NCBI GenBank assembly: GCA_013115145.1
Contig: JAAPAO010000014.1
Coordinates: forward strand, 62,001-126,000
Reading direction: 5' to 3'
Length of the DNA: 64,000 nucleotides
Source: Perkinsus chesapeaki
Lineage: Eukaryota > Perkinsozoa > Perkinsida > Perkinsidae
Below, one piece after another: positions 32,493-43,410 of the stretch. Position numbers and translations under genes: made by a program. Positions within the stretch are counted from its first letter, which is position 1; every line of letters begins with the position of its first letter. The notes beneath the pieces were generated by a model. It was not told the origin of the DNA. It saw only the letters and a list, made by a program, of their open reading frames with translations, and did no database searches.

Positions 32493-32880
32493 TCACACCT
32501 TGGGGGCTTCTACCTCTGAGAATCGAGAGCCCTGTCACGCCCACAGTAACACAACTTACCATCAACTTCCTTCTTATCCTCGGCCTTCTTCTCCGATGCC
32601 ATACCGACCTCCTCGGGCCTGACCACCACCGCGCCTCCTGGGCTGGCCTTGGCATGCTCCACTTGCAACTGGAACTTTCGTGCCTGCCCATCAACGACAT
32701 CATCGGCAAAGACAGCGGCGGCAGGCTCACCGTGGCCTCCCTCGCCTTCTCATTTTCCTCTTCAAGTTTCCTCATCCTGGCCTGCAACTCCTCAGCAGCC
32801 TTCTTCTCCTCGGGCTCCAACTCTCGACGCTCTTGACGAATCTCAGCGAATCTGGCCGTCCGAGTATCACCAGCAGGCAT
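32493..32880 (-). CDS. Small acidic coiled-coil protein (about 100 residues)
   Basis: ATG 32880 begins MPAGDTRTARFAEIRQERRE, leading into a charged helix. An intron (GTGAGCC...GGGCAG, about 32689-32730) joins EKAREAT to ARKFQLQVEHAK, and a second (GTAAGTTG...TTCTCAG) joins KKEVD to EVEAPKV before TGA 32493-32495. Phases agree at both junctions. The protein is almost wholly helical and charged. No family is recognised. Its ATG lies only 14 bp past the stop codon of the upstream DUF547 gene, suggesting a shared transcript resolved by trans-splicing or a very short 5' leader. Confidence 0.6.
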
Positions 32881-32894
32881 TAGCGTGGAGGCTA

Positions 32895-35800
32895 CTACCG
32901 AGATCGAGCGGTCGGGGTGCCAAAGCTGGTCTTAAGATATGATGAAATCATCTTGAAGGCGTTGGAGTCGGACTTTGCCGGCGAGTACGTCTGCAGGAGC
33001 CCCCGTCAGCTGCGCATCTTCGATGGGGACCTTACCTTGATTCTGGAGGCACTCGGGTGCCAATCGTATTTCATATATTTGATCTTAGGGGTTTTATCAG
33101 CTATTTCGGCACCAATCTTCCAGTCCTCTCCGCCATACCTATTCCCACCATCTCCTCGATCTCGCGCCCACCACGCTAACCTTCGGAGATTCAGCAACAT
33201 GAGAGCGTCGGTGCCGCCAAAGTCCTTCTTATACCAGCTGAATATCTTATTCAAATGGAGCACGTTCTGATCGCCATCGTACTTCACGTTGCTCTCATCC
33301 GTTACCTAAATACAGTGAGTCTCGGAGCAACTGCAATATGTGGTCTCACAAAGCTCTTGGCAGCCTCAGCGGCCAGGGAGTCCCAACGGTCGTCGCTGAG
33401 CTTGGCGATGGACACTGCCGGTGGGCAGCTTTTAGCACCGCACGATAAGAGAAAGTGGATACGGGGGTCGGCATAGACAGGATCTGGAATAGGTAGACTA
33501 GTTATCATGAAAGCAGATTAAATGGTCGGGAATGAATTAGAGGGCTCTTCTGCACTAGTTGGGTCGAACTATCCGTTATCTGTTGCACTCTACGGAGTTC
33601 AATTGAGTTTCACAGGGTTCAGGCGAAAACCTGCTTAACGACAAGCGTCTTTCACAACACGGGTGTAACTCCACTGAAGCGCTCATGGTCATCGGTTTAC
33701 CGACATTGAATAACGGGGTAACGCTCTAGTAGAGCGGCTCCACACACACTCAAAAACGTCTATGGACTGACTTAGTAAGGCCACGGTGTAGGAAGTTCCC
33801 AGCAGAAAACTGATGTAGGAGAAATACATTGTAGCAAATGGAAAGGAAAACATTATGCACTATGATTCATGCTGGAAACCATGTATCATCAGTGATTGGT
33901 AAAGCATATGTATTTAAACCTCATATGCACAAGGCAACTAATAGTCCTTCCCAATAGGCTCTCTCAGGCTTACTTAGTGTGAACCCTCTCCTGGGGTCGT
34001 CCTTTCCCATAACTCTGAGCAGCTCCCCTGGCGGTGGATACTGATTGCCACGCAGAATGGCATGCTCGATGTCCCTCAAGGAGAGCAGGAAACCACCGAG
34101 GTCGTACGTGACGCTGGTGAAGAATCTGGAGGACATTCCAAAATGACTTCAAGGTTCCTCGATTACTCCCAACGTGTGTAAGTCGGAGCATCGGTGGCCA
34201 CAGTGCCGAGGTCGGCCATGGCGTGGTCCACCATAAGATGGTATAATGCTATCATAAACCGACGCCAGAACCTGTACCAGAAGTGTTGGAGGTATACGTA
34301 GGTGACAACCCACTCAGGGCGTTGCTGCGCCACTTTGAAGAGCATCGAGTCCGCGGAGCCCTCGGAGCTGCCGCAGATGACCTGCAGTATACAGGAGAGC
34401 TCTTGGAACCTAATGAAAGTAGAACAGTGATGTGCAATCGAGGAGCCGAGCTTCGACCTGAGATACTGCGGATCCTCAGATAGGAGTAACCAGTCTGTCA
34501 GTAGAGTGCCGGAATCGTCCAGCTTGGAGTAGAAGCCCTGAAGAGATGAAAGTGGTCATGAGGAAGGATGAAGTGTAAGAACGGCTACTGAACGCTGTTG
34601 TTGATGTTGAGATGAACAATGAGCAGCTCGATACTATAACACAACCGCTATATAAGCAGTAGAACGGAGCCTCTCGAACTAACACGTTTCTCCAAAATGA
34701 AGTCTGAGGAAAATTTTACCGATATAATAGTGTTGGGATAATTCCTGGCGAAATTTCTCAATCAGTAGTTAGACATAGGGTCGGTTCCCTAAACTACGTA
34801 TACTGTATCTCTCTGCGTGATGAACTGCGTTGACTAGCTGGAGCTTCACTTAGGTATATTAAGGGTGCGCTCACCTTCAGGCGGTTCATCCGATTGGTAA
34901 GCTTAACGATAACATCCTGCATTTGCTCCACTGCCTCATCAACAGTATCAACCTCAAAGGCCGCGCCCGAGCGGACAAATCTTACAGAGTTGAGTATCTA
35001 TTGGAGAGCATATGGTCGCCAGATCAACCTCTTTAGAATCTTACATGCGGCTTCATATGATACACCAAACTGTATTCGTATTCGGGCTCGAACATCTCAT
35101 TCTGAAGAGTTGGGAAACAGTCGTGTACCAGAGAAGTAGCATTTCCTACAAGCCATCGAGCAGGTTAATAAATAAAGAATGGAACGGACACGCGATGAGG
35201 GAAAGGGAGGCCGAATTTGGAGCAGAAAAATCTATCGGCTGCAGCAGCACCAGAATGCAGTCATGTGGGTATGTAACTATGTTAGTGAGCAACAGTGTGG
35301 GAATGTCGCAAACGCTCCGGCCGGTTTGTGTCCCTTTAGCCACCAAGCGTAACTACTTACTACGGCAATCTGATGGGAACAATACAGGCATGCTCTATCG
35401 ATGCAAAACACTCAAAAGACATTTTGCTGTATATTGAATATGAGCCTAGACTTACTTCGTGAACACCGTCAGTTCGCACCATAATAAGGTCCAGCTTGGC
35501 CAACTCCTCACACAGAATCGCTCCGTCCTTCTCTGACTTCAGCTGGGAAGCGTCAAAGATACAGTACTTCAGTGAGAAGCTCTACTTACACTCAGATTTC
35601 GCTTGAACGCATCAATCATGTACTGGCCCGGAAGAACTGCGTCAATCTCAGAGTCTCGCTCCAATGACGCTCCCAAAGTGCGGACAATGTTTACTATAAG
35701 GGAGGACCAACTAAGCAGAGAAAGCGGTAATAATGCCACACTAACAAGTGGACCTTACGTCCACTCCTTCTCCATGAATAACAACTTGGGTAGAGTGAGC

Positions 35801-35937
35801 CCGTCATCAACTGGCTGCAGGTAGACTACAGGGTGCTGCTCCTTCTTATCGGCATCTGTCTCCTGGGTAGACGGTGTCGCTGTCTGTGGCATCATAAACA
35901 AAGGGCCCTTTTGACCCGTACCAGACTTTGGTGACAT
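32895..35937 (-). CDS. DUF547-domain protein, multi-exon
   Basis: The C-terminal half has the signature blocks of DUF547 in order: YDLGGFLLSLRDIEHAILRGN (about 34030-34110), DPRIHFLLSCGAKSCPP (about 33425-33475), HLNKIFSWYKKDFGG (about 33205-33250) and YMKYDWHPSASR near 33060. The last exon (TYSPAKSDSNAFKMISSYL) ends at TAG 32895-32897. The N-terminal half from ATG 35937 (MSPKSGTGQKGPLFMM) has several short exons: a Thr/Gln-rich start, SQLKSEKDGAILCEELAKL near 35510, DTVDEAVEQMQDVIVKLTN near 34910-34960, and LLSEDPQYLRSKLGSSIAHH near 34440-34490. It resembles long DUF547 proteins of protists and plants; the molecular function is unknown. The stretch 33510-33920 appears to be a large intron. 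Exact exon borders in the N-terminal half were not all resolved. Confidence 0.8.
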
Positions 35938-35990
35938 TATCTATTAAACACAAACTGATCTTTCAAGCTGTATACACAGACAGACAATGA

Positions 35991-36158
35991 CTAGTCCCGA
36001 CGAGCTTTTTTAGAGTCATTGTTTCGGGTATGAAATTTGCGTGGTCGTGATGATCCTGACGCTTTTACACGGCGAAGGCTACACCCTAAATCTCTTTTCT
36101 TGGCCTTCTGTAGCAGACCTCCAATGTATGCATAGGGCAGCTCACACAACTTGGCCAT
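35991..36158 (-). CDS. Possible small basic protein (about 55 residues)
   Basis: ATG 36158 opens MAKLCELPYAYIGGLLQKAK followed by a Lys/Arg/Ser-rich tail and a stop at 35991-35993, just upstream of the DUF547 start on the same strand. There is no recognised family and no intron. It could be a small basic protein, the tail exon of an unseen gene, or chance. Confidence 0.25.
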   Translation of the reverse strand: MAKLCELPYAYIGGLLQKAKKRDLGCSLRRVKASGSSRPRKFHTRNNDSKKARRD

Positions 36159-36447
36159 TAATGAACGTTTCAAGCGATACTATATAAGTATAAAGTATAC
36201 CCAAAATGTAAAGGCGTATAATTGTACGCTGTACTGTAACACAACTCTATACAGGAGATGCCATTCTAACCCGGAGCGATTCGATAAGAGCTAGGTATCG
36301 ATCTAGTGACATACTCCCCACCAGGATGCCTTTTACTAATGGAGACTATTACGAGGATTGATGAACTGGGCCGATAAACACCACTAGTAGCACTGTGTAG
36401 GTTGGTAAAGTGTGGTGGTATACACAACAGGGGGGGGGCAGAGAAGG

Positions 36448-39150
36448 TTAAACACTCAGTGAGTTCATGAGATAAAAACAATATAAAAAGTATAAGGCAA
36501 CCAGTGAGCAAGCAGTCAGGCCTGATGAACAACAGTGAAAGGATAGTGACTACGAACGGTAGACTCACGTGTGAATTTCAATGCTTCAATTCTGGCAAAG
36601 ACGACCACGACAAGCAGAGTCGCCGTTAGCCACAATATGCTGCCCCTTATCCGAGCTGAAAGGGCAATGTGGGAAGTTATGGACGAGCATCTACCTGATA
36701 TGGTGACACCGCCGAATAAGGCCAGCGGCAAGGAGAGAGCTAGGTAGAGATTACGGATACCATAGTCGAGGACGTCCATGATGCCTTGGAGTGATCTGAT
36801 AGAATGGAAACTTGAACTGGGCAAGGGAAAAGAGCGTCACCTTCTATACCGCAAAGTCGTGCTAGTGCACCACAGATTGCCAGCGTTGAGGCCAATCGAG
36901 TAAACTGATAGGCTCATCAGCGATAAAGGCACTTCGCTACAGTCTGCAATGGCAACGAGCGCTTTACTGGCTACCAAAGAGAAGATCTGAACAGCGAAAA
37001 GTGAGCTTATACTGAACAAGTGAGCCTACCATGACCAATGCAAATGCTAGGAGCATGACAAATGAGGTCCGGCAGAGTCCTACGGTGTGATGGCTGGGGA
37101 TCCAGACAGCCAGAATAGGATACAACGGAACATCCAAGGTACAAGTGATGGCGAACCGAACCTGATGGAGAAGTACCAAAGATAGATTCACGCGGGTGAA
37201 AGCAGCGCCTACGCTTCAAGCATGCATTTACCATTTCAAATGACGATAATGTAACACTTACAATTGACGATTTACGAACGTGAAATTTTAGCATCAGCGG
37301 AGAGGATGGCTTCAATGGCTAGCCAGGAGCGTAGCAAGTCTTACCCTTCTGAACCACAGCAGCATACTGTTGTTACTATCACCATCGACTTCGTCTTGTC
37401 CCACTCTACTAGAGCAATTCACGGACCTGCTGCTAACGTTCCCAAGGCCAAGGGAAGTAGACTTTACCAGTAGCTGGACGCTGTCTCACGGATGGACAGA
37501 CCATCCCCTTCAACCCGAATGCCTTGTGCGCTGATTTTGCTCAGTACAGCACTCTTCGCCTGTTGAAAAACTCTGGCGGTTGTAATGTTCAATAACCTGC
37601 TTACGTCTTCGCTGATAGTGCGCAGGTCAACGGCAATCTCGTCGCCTAGGTCAGTCGAAACGTAAAGGACAAGTCGATGTAAGGGCCCACGGATATCTTG
37701 CACGTAGACAATCCTATTGTAGCTAATTTTCCACCGTCCGGCGCTGACAAATGAGGAGGTTTCCGAGGAGCAATCAGCGCGTCGGTTTTACACCAGTGAG
37801 TGGCTTTGTTCAGCGTGGCTTATCAGTATTTCTGGGCTCGGTTGCTGGTCGCTGGCCTCGTCCTGTCGGAGTAGCTGCTGACGCTGTAGGTGATGGTGCG
37901 CCAAAGGGAGATCAGTATCGTAAACAGGAGAGCCAACTGCGGGGAAAGGATAAGGAAATGAAGGAGCGGTAGTTGTTACGTAGAAGGCTGGACGGCTGCA
38001 CATCGCGGTCCTTGTCGAAATGCAACTAGAGGAGGCAACGTCGAACATATCTGAGTTAGCCGAATTCTTACCTCAGGAGAGCCTAGCTCCAATAAGCTGT
38101 TGGCATTGCGCACATTACGCTGCTTCAATGGTGAGAACTCCAAACCATGTGTTCCAGCCTGAACTGGTGAACTGAGGATGCCGAGTCCCTTCCGGGGAGC
38201 TCCTAACCTGCATCAGCCGCCGTTTGCTTTCGACATCGTAAATGTCATATAGCCGATTACCGAGGAAAACCTGAAGGGTAAATCACACTGGAAGCGCGGT
38301 GCTATTATTCACTTTGATCTCAACAGGCCAGGTGTGAGTTTCTCTGCACAAGAGGGGCGAGCTCAACTCTAAGGAGAGATGATGGTCGTAGAGCATGTGC
38401 GCTTCCTTACCACCACGGATGGCAAATGGCTTCGGAGGGCTCCTGCAGGCGGAGATTACGCAGACGCATGCACCGATGGTGAGGAGCAGCCACCACCAGC
38501 CGGCACTGGAGTATCCTCCTCGTTGAGCTATCAGGATGATAACCTACAAAACGTGATTGCATCACCACCACCCCCGGGAAGCCGTGACGTGACGCACCAA
38601 TGCAACTGTGTAGGTTAGCACTGTTCCCGTGAAGGCAGCCGAGTTGAGCTTTGGAAGGGTGCCCTCACTAGAGAAGATACCAGCGGCAAGGACAGCAGAG
38701 AGAGTAAATATGTTACAGCCAATTACACAACCTGCATGCAGACATCAACATTGAGCCTCTCGACATGGGCCATAGCATCCTACCAAGGCCTAGAGTCGGT
38801 CGATGAAGGAGGATTGAAGATACGCTAGTGCAGAGCTCAGGGCTGACCGAGGCTGCTGACATGAGAAAAGCCCCGATAGGAGCCAACCAGCCAGAGTGAA
38901 GTCTTTTAGTGGTGGCCTGAGGATGTCTGGAGTACCTTGCCCTTGGCTGAGACGGGCTTACTCTACACGATGTTATCAGGTACTTGTCAGACACAACGCA
39001 CTGAGCTCTCATACAGTATCTGGATGAGAAGGTTGACAAGCTGGCGATTGCGAGGGAAGGGCCATTCTCACAGCAAAAGCATCCACCAAAGGCACATCCA
39101 CCAGCGTTCGCATTCACTGCCTACTTCTGTTACCATGGCGAAGGCAGGCT
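36448..39150 (-). CDS. Divergent Ca2+/cation exchanger (CaCA superfamily), multi-exon
   Basis: Sister of the exchanger gene next to it. An alpha-1-like block FLMSAASVSPELCTSVSSIL lies near 38820-38890, followed by CVIGCNIFTLSAVLAAGIF near 38650-38710. A polar middle domain follows (QDIRGPLHRLVLYVSTDLGD near 37600-37690). A second hydrophobic half contains ALVAIADCSEVPLSLMSLSV leading to YSIGLNAGNLWCTSTTLR (about 36850-36960), MDVLDYGIRNLYLALSLPLA near 36720-36780, then ILWLTATLLVVVVFARIE and a last membrane helix, LTACSLVALYFLYCFYLMNS, ending at TAA 36448-36450 through two phase-consistent introns. The order matches Na+/Ca2+-K+ exchangers. The second repeat lacks the canonical G-T-S-x-P-D, so transport and ion choice may have changed. 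The 5' end was not found. Confidence 0.6.
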
Positions 39151-39553
39151 GATGGGAGGAGCGGTAAGCCGTGGAGCACTAAACTCAAGAGGCCTTCAAG
39201 TGAGAATATTCATATCCACAACAACAAGAGAAATGAGCGGAAATAGATGAGGTCGCAGAAGTGAGCAATAACACGGCCACGACCGCTGGGTACTTTCTAC
39301 CAAGAAGTACAACGACGAGGACACAGAAGGGCGGACATCCCTTTGAGGTGTATTATATTAGATTGAAAAGAAGGTATCATAAGAATCATCAGCTGCAGTC
39401 TTTTTTGCATGGAGCCTCGGTCAGAGCCGGAGGCAGATAGGCCGAGCCTTGAAGGACTGCGCCGAAGGTGATGACCGACGAACACGTTGACGGGGTACCA
39501 AGAGTATAGGAGACAATACATTGAAACTGTTATTATGTTGAATTAACGAACAC

Positions 39554-42500
39554 TTAGGACTGCCATATAGCAAACACAAGGTAGAGGACGTAGGTGGCGA
39601 TGAGGATGTAGCCGGCAGTACCTAAAGGGGACAGTGTCATTTACGAGGCCGGCAACGATAACTTTACGATCGAGGCTGAACTTCCCCTTGGCCACGAGAG
39701 CGAGCAGTACTAGTAGAGTGACGGCCATCGCAACCACGTTACCAAATATCCCTAAAGGAGGAAATGAGACAGGAAGGCCGATGGGGGGCACTTACCTTCT
39801 GAGCCAACAAAGAACGGGTGTGGTCTGGGGAGCATGGTCCTGATGGTCCACGGTAAAGCAAGAGCAATGAAAATGTTCTGAATGTTAGAGCCGAGGGCGT
39901 TGGCGATGGCCATGGAGGATCTGATAAGGTTTGTATGGCGAGGCAAAGAGGGAGCCATGTTACCTGCCGGCCTTAGCCATTATTATACTTGCATAGAAGT
40001 TGGGGAAGCTGGTGCCGACAGCGCACACTGTGACACCCATCAGGGCCGAGGAGATACCGAATGCATCGGTAATACGGTCAGAGGAGAAACACATAACGTA
40101 GGAGAATACCTGCCCCGAAAACTGCTGCTCCGAGATGCACGGCTGGGAGGGCTTACGGCCAGCCACGCCATGGAGAGGATGAATCCAGCGAGCCATCTGG
40201 ACTCTTTGCTGGGATCTCGGACATCACAGAAGCCCATTGTTAATGCTAATACGAAATGTATAGGGAAGCAAGCGATATTCATCAACTGAGGAGGACTAGA
40301 GGTAGTTACGAGGTCGCCGGTGCGATACGAGGCTACCTTCCTCAGCCACTCTCTGGTCGCAGACTTCTCCTTGTCTGTAGTGGTGAGCTGATGGCGCAGT
40401 CTGAGACAGGGGCGGTACAGCGAAGGCTACAGGGAGTACCAAGTACTTGTTAAGGCAAGGACGCCAGCCGCCCACGAACTGCCTTTCCTCCTCCTCCTTC
40501 ACAATTGTGTCGAGCTCACCAAGAAGCCTATCCTTCTCCTACAAAGCACTTAGCTACCAGTTGCTGCCCTCAACCTACTGTAGGTGACTCAGCGTCAATA
40601 ACAAAGGTAAGCAGACTGCCGTGGTTGTCCTCATCCTTCCAAGGCACATCCATCTCGACAAGTGTATCTCCTTCGCTCACGGAACGAAACTTCACAGGTG
40701 TCACCACACAGGTGCTGTCCGAGGCCTCTGATTGCCAATCCGGATGGCTCCTGAAGCCGCCATCTATTCCTTTCCCTGACGGCAACACCCACCTTAAAAA
40801 TGGTGGAGTCTGTGGCGTCAAGTGATGATAGTGCAAAGAAGAGCCATGCCCGACACTCGGTACTGTAGAGATGGGCTAACATTAACAACCCATACTGCAA
40901 CACAATCAATTGTCTCCCACCATCTGAGCGTCATTCCACTTCTCCGCTCTAGCCGGGGAGACCTCCGCAGCAGTGCTCGAAGACGTAGCAGTTGATGCTC
41001 GATGTAGGTGGAACACGACATTAGGCCCTATGACCTACACCACATTAGTCACGCGCCACAAAATAGGCCAAACCTACCTGAACATCCATAGGCAGCTCCT
41101 CTCCCTTCTCCTTGATGCCCCTAACTCGGCCATTACCATCCACCACCGCCTAAACGCGCACGATCCATCGACTACGGGCCAGGGCTTTATGGCAATAGTC
41201 CGGCAAGATAAGTTGAACTCCAACAGATTCACAAGAAATATGTATGTATCCAGGAATATATACAAGACCGTTGGAGATGGAGCGGTATAATTACATTTAT
41301 ACTAATTAATTCCGAATAGGAAGCGGAAAGGATAGAAAGTTGAGATTTCAAGTGTTATTCCCCATAAGTGTCCATTCCTCGCCACCAACACATCTACACG
41401 GCCACATACATGTATCCCAATACTCACCTTAACAGGGAAGGTTCTTCTAATAACACCATCCTCAACCTCTGAAGCATTCGAGTGGCCCGCCATACCCTCC
41501 TCTGCCTTCTCATCAAGCAAAGGCCTCTTCAACGAGTCTAAGCAACGACACTATAAAAGGGAATGAACTAGCAGCTCATACCAGCCATCCAATTCTCCAC
41601 CCAAGACGTCATCCTCCTAGTGTAGGCCACTACGAAGGCGAAGAGTGCCGCACAAGTAAGGAGGATCCATGCCTCCACTGGCGACACTTTCCCATCCCAC
41701 AGTGTGATAGTCAATAACACCTATATATACTGTCACGATATCGATCAACCGTTTCATTATTACTATAGAGAGGGCATAAAAGCTCACATCTCGAACGAAC
41801 GGTGTCTTCTGTAACCATAGCGGCAGCTTCGGTGCCACCAGTATAGAGCCACCAATGATGGCGAGAAGGTTGAATATCTCAGACCCGACTATAGTGCCTA
41901 TGAGGAAGTCCACACTTAAGGAAAACTTGCCGATCGCAAAGTTGGAAGGTTCGAACACGACTTTAAAGTAATGAAGGGCTGCAGGATTACCCCGATAACG
42001 ATTGCCAGCATTTTGCCGAGATACGATTCGGGTACCCCTCCGAAGCTAAGCCCTCACCCCCATCCAACGATAAGACAAGACACTCAACAAGCTGACCCCA
42101 GGTTAGGTATTACCTATGCCAACATCCGAATGCGTGACAAATATCGATATAAAGTTGGTGAATAGTTCAGGGCCATTGCATCCCAGAGCCATTAGTGTTG
42201 CACCAGCTACATCCTCTGGAATGTGATACCGTGCCACAACTACCTAATGAAGCACTATATACGATTGAGCGGTATAGACTGATACACGGGGTAATGCCTT
42301 AATCAACGCCAATGAAAATATATATATTGACATCACGTATATTGATATATATCTGATAAAACAGCACTCTGGAGAAGTAACGAGATGGACAAGCTAGGCG
42401 ACATACGTTGGTGAGAGAGGAAATTCCGGGAAAATTCCGGGAAAATTCCGGGGAAATTTCATAAATTTCAGTTGATCTTCATTGTTTCTAGCATTGAGTT

Positions 42501-43289
42501 GCATCCTAGAGAATGAAGGTGTTATTGAGGAAGGCGGTCAATAGCTTTGGGACACTACCTTAATGCTTTCGACAAAGTAATCATCACATATCGTCGCCTG
42601 GGCCTTGAACATATACCTAAGCTCATTTAGCGAAGCACGTCTACAGTAGCTGCCCTACGCTATTAGGAGCCACCACAACCAGGCAAACCATGGTATACCA
42701 GCACTACTAACTTCAGGGATCGCTATATGATCCTCTATCGGGGCAACACCTGCAATAAAACGACAGGTCGGATAGGAAGATGAATCTAAGGGATGCTCCA
42801 AAAGGGCTGCGAAGGACCCCTTCGGTACTATTCCAGACCATGTAGCCATCGATTTCAATTTGGGGCGTCTATTTGCCAGCCGTAGCCGAACAGGTCAGTT
42901 GGACGGATAAAGAGATCAATGTTAGAAGTCATGTCATGTCATGTTAATAAGGTCGCCATGAGTGTAACAATAATGACCAGTATGATGATATTACCCCACT
43001 CATACTAAATAGCGCCTCGAGGCGCGAGACAACCTCAGACAGGCTCGTCGGGAAATGGAGAGCAATAACAACACTCAGTCATTTCCCAATCTATTTAACG
43101 ACATCATCATCTACGATCTGCGATACATTTCTGTCTCAGCTCATAACTAAGGTTTCAAGCCGCGAACTTCAAGCCCACCCGCACTGCCAGTCAAATACTA
43201 CCAGATCCCTCAGACAACACAGAAGCTTCTCCCCCTCCGATTGCCGCTAGAACCGGTAGCACGACGACCAGTAGCAGCAATGATCTCAT
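39554..43289 (-). CDS. Potassium-dependent Na+/Ca2+ exchanger-like protein (SLC24/NCKX type)
   Basis: The start exon at ATG 43289 encodes a signal peptide (MRSLLLLVVVLPVLAAIGGG). Then come IPWFAWLWWLLIA near 42660, CDDYFVESIK near 42560, the alpha-1 repeat ATLMALGCNGPELFTNFIS (about 42130-42190), GTIVGSEIFNLLAIIGG (about 41855-41905), PFVRDVSFYALS near 41790, a charged cytosolic loop near 41440-41530, and the alpha-2 repeat GVTVCAVGTSFPNFYAS (about 39970-40030) with ALGSNIQNIFIALALPW (about 39850-39900). The last helix YVLYLVFAIWQS ends at TAA 39554-39556. Overall order and length fit NCKX, which exports Ca2+ using Na+ and K+ gradients. The two Asp of the canonical alpha-2 repeat (PD and NIFD) are both Asn here. 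Many short introns are present. Confidence 0.85.
42418..42462. repeat. Short tandem palindromic repeat in an exchanger intron
   Basis: The unit around GGAAAATTCCGG is repeated about three times (GGAAATTCC, GGGAAAATTCC, GGGAAAATTCC, GGGGAAATTTC). It falls in the intron between the CDDYFVESIK exon and the alpha-1 repeat exon of the exchanger gene. Function unknown. Confidence 0.6.
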
Positions 43290-43410
43290 TACTGACATTA
43301 TAAACCACAACTGAAACCCGCTGCCGATGTGATCAACTCAAATCCTCAAATAGCAAGATTAACGCGCCTTTTGAAACGGCCGCATAGGCCCTCCTGAACA
43401 GTGGTTCTGA

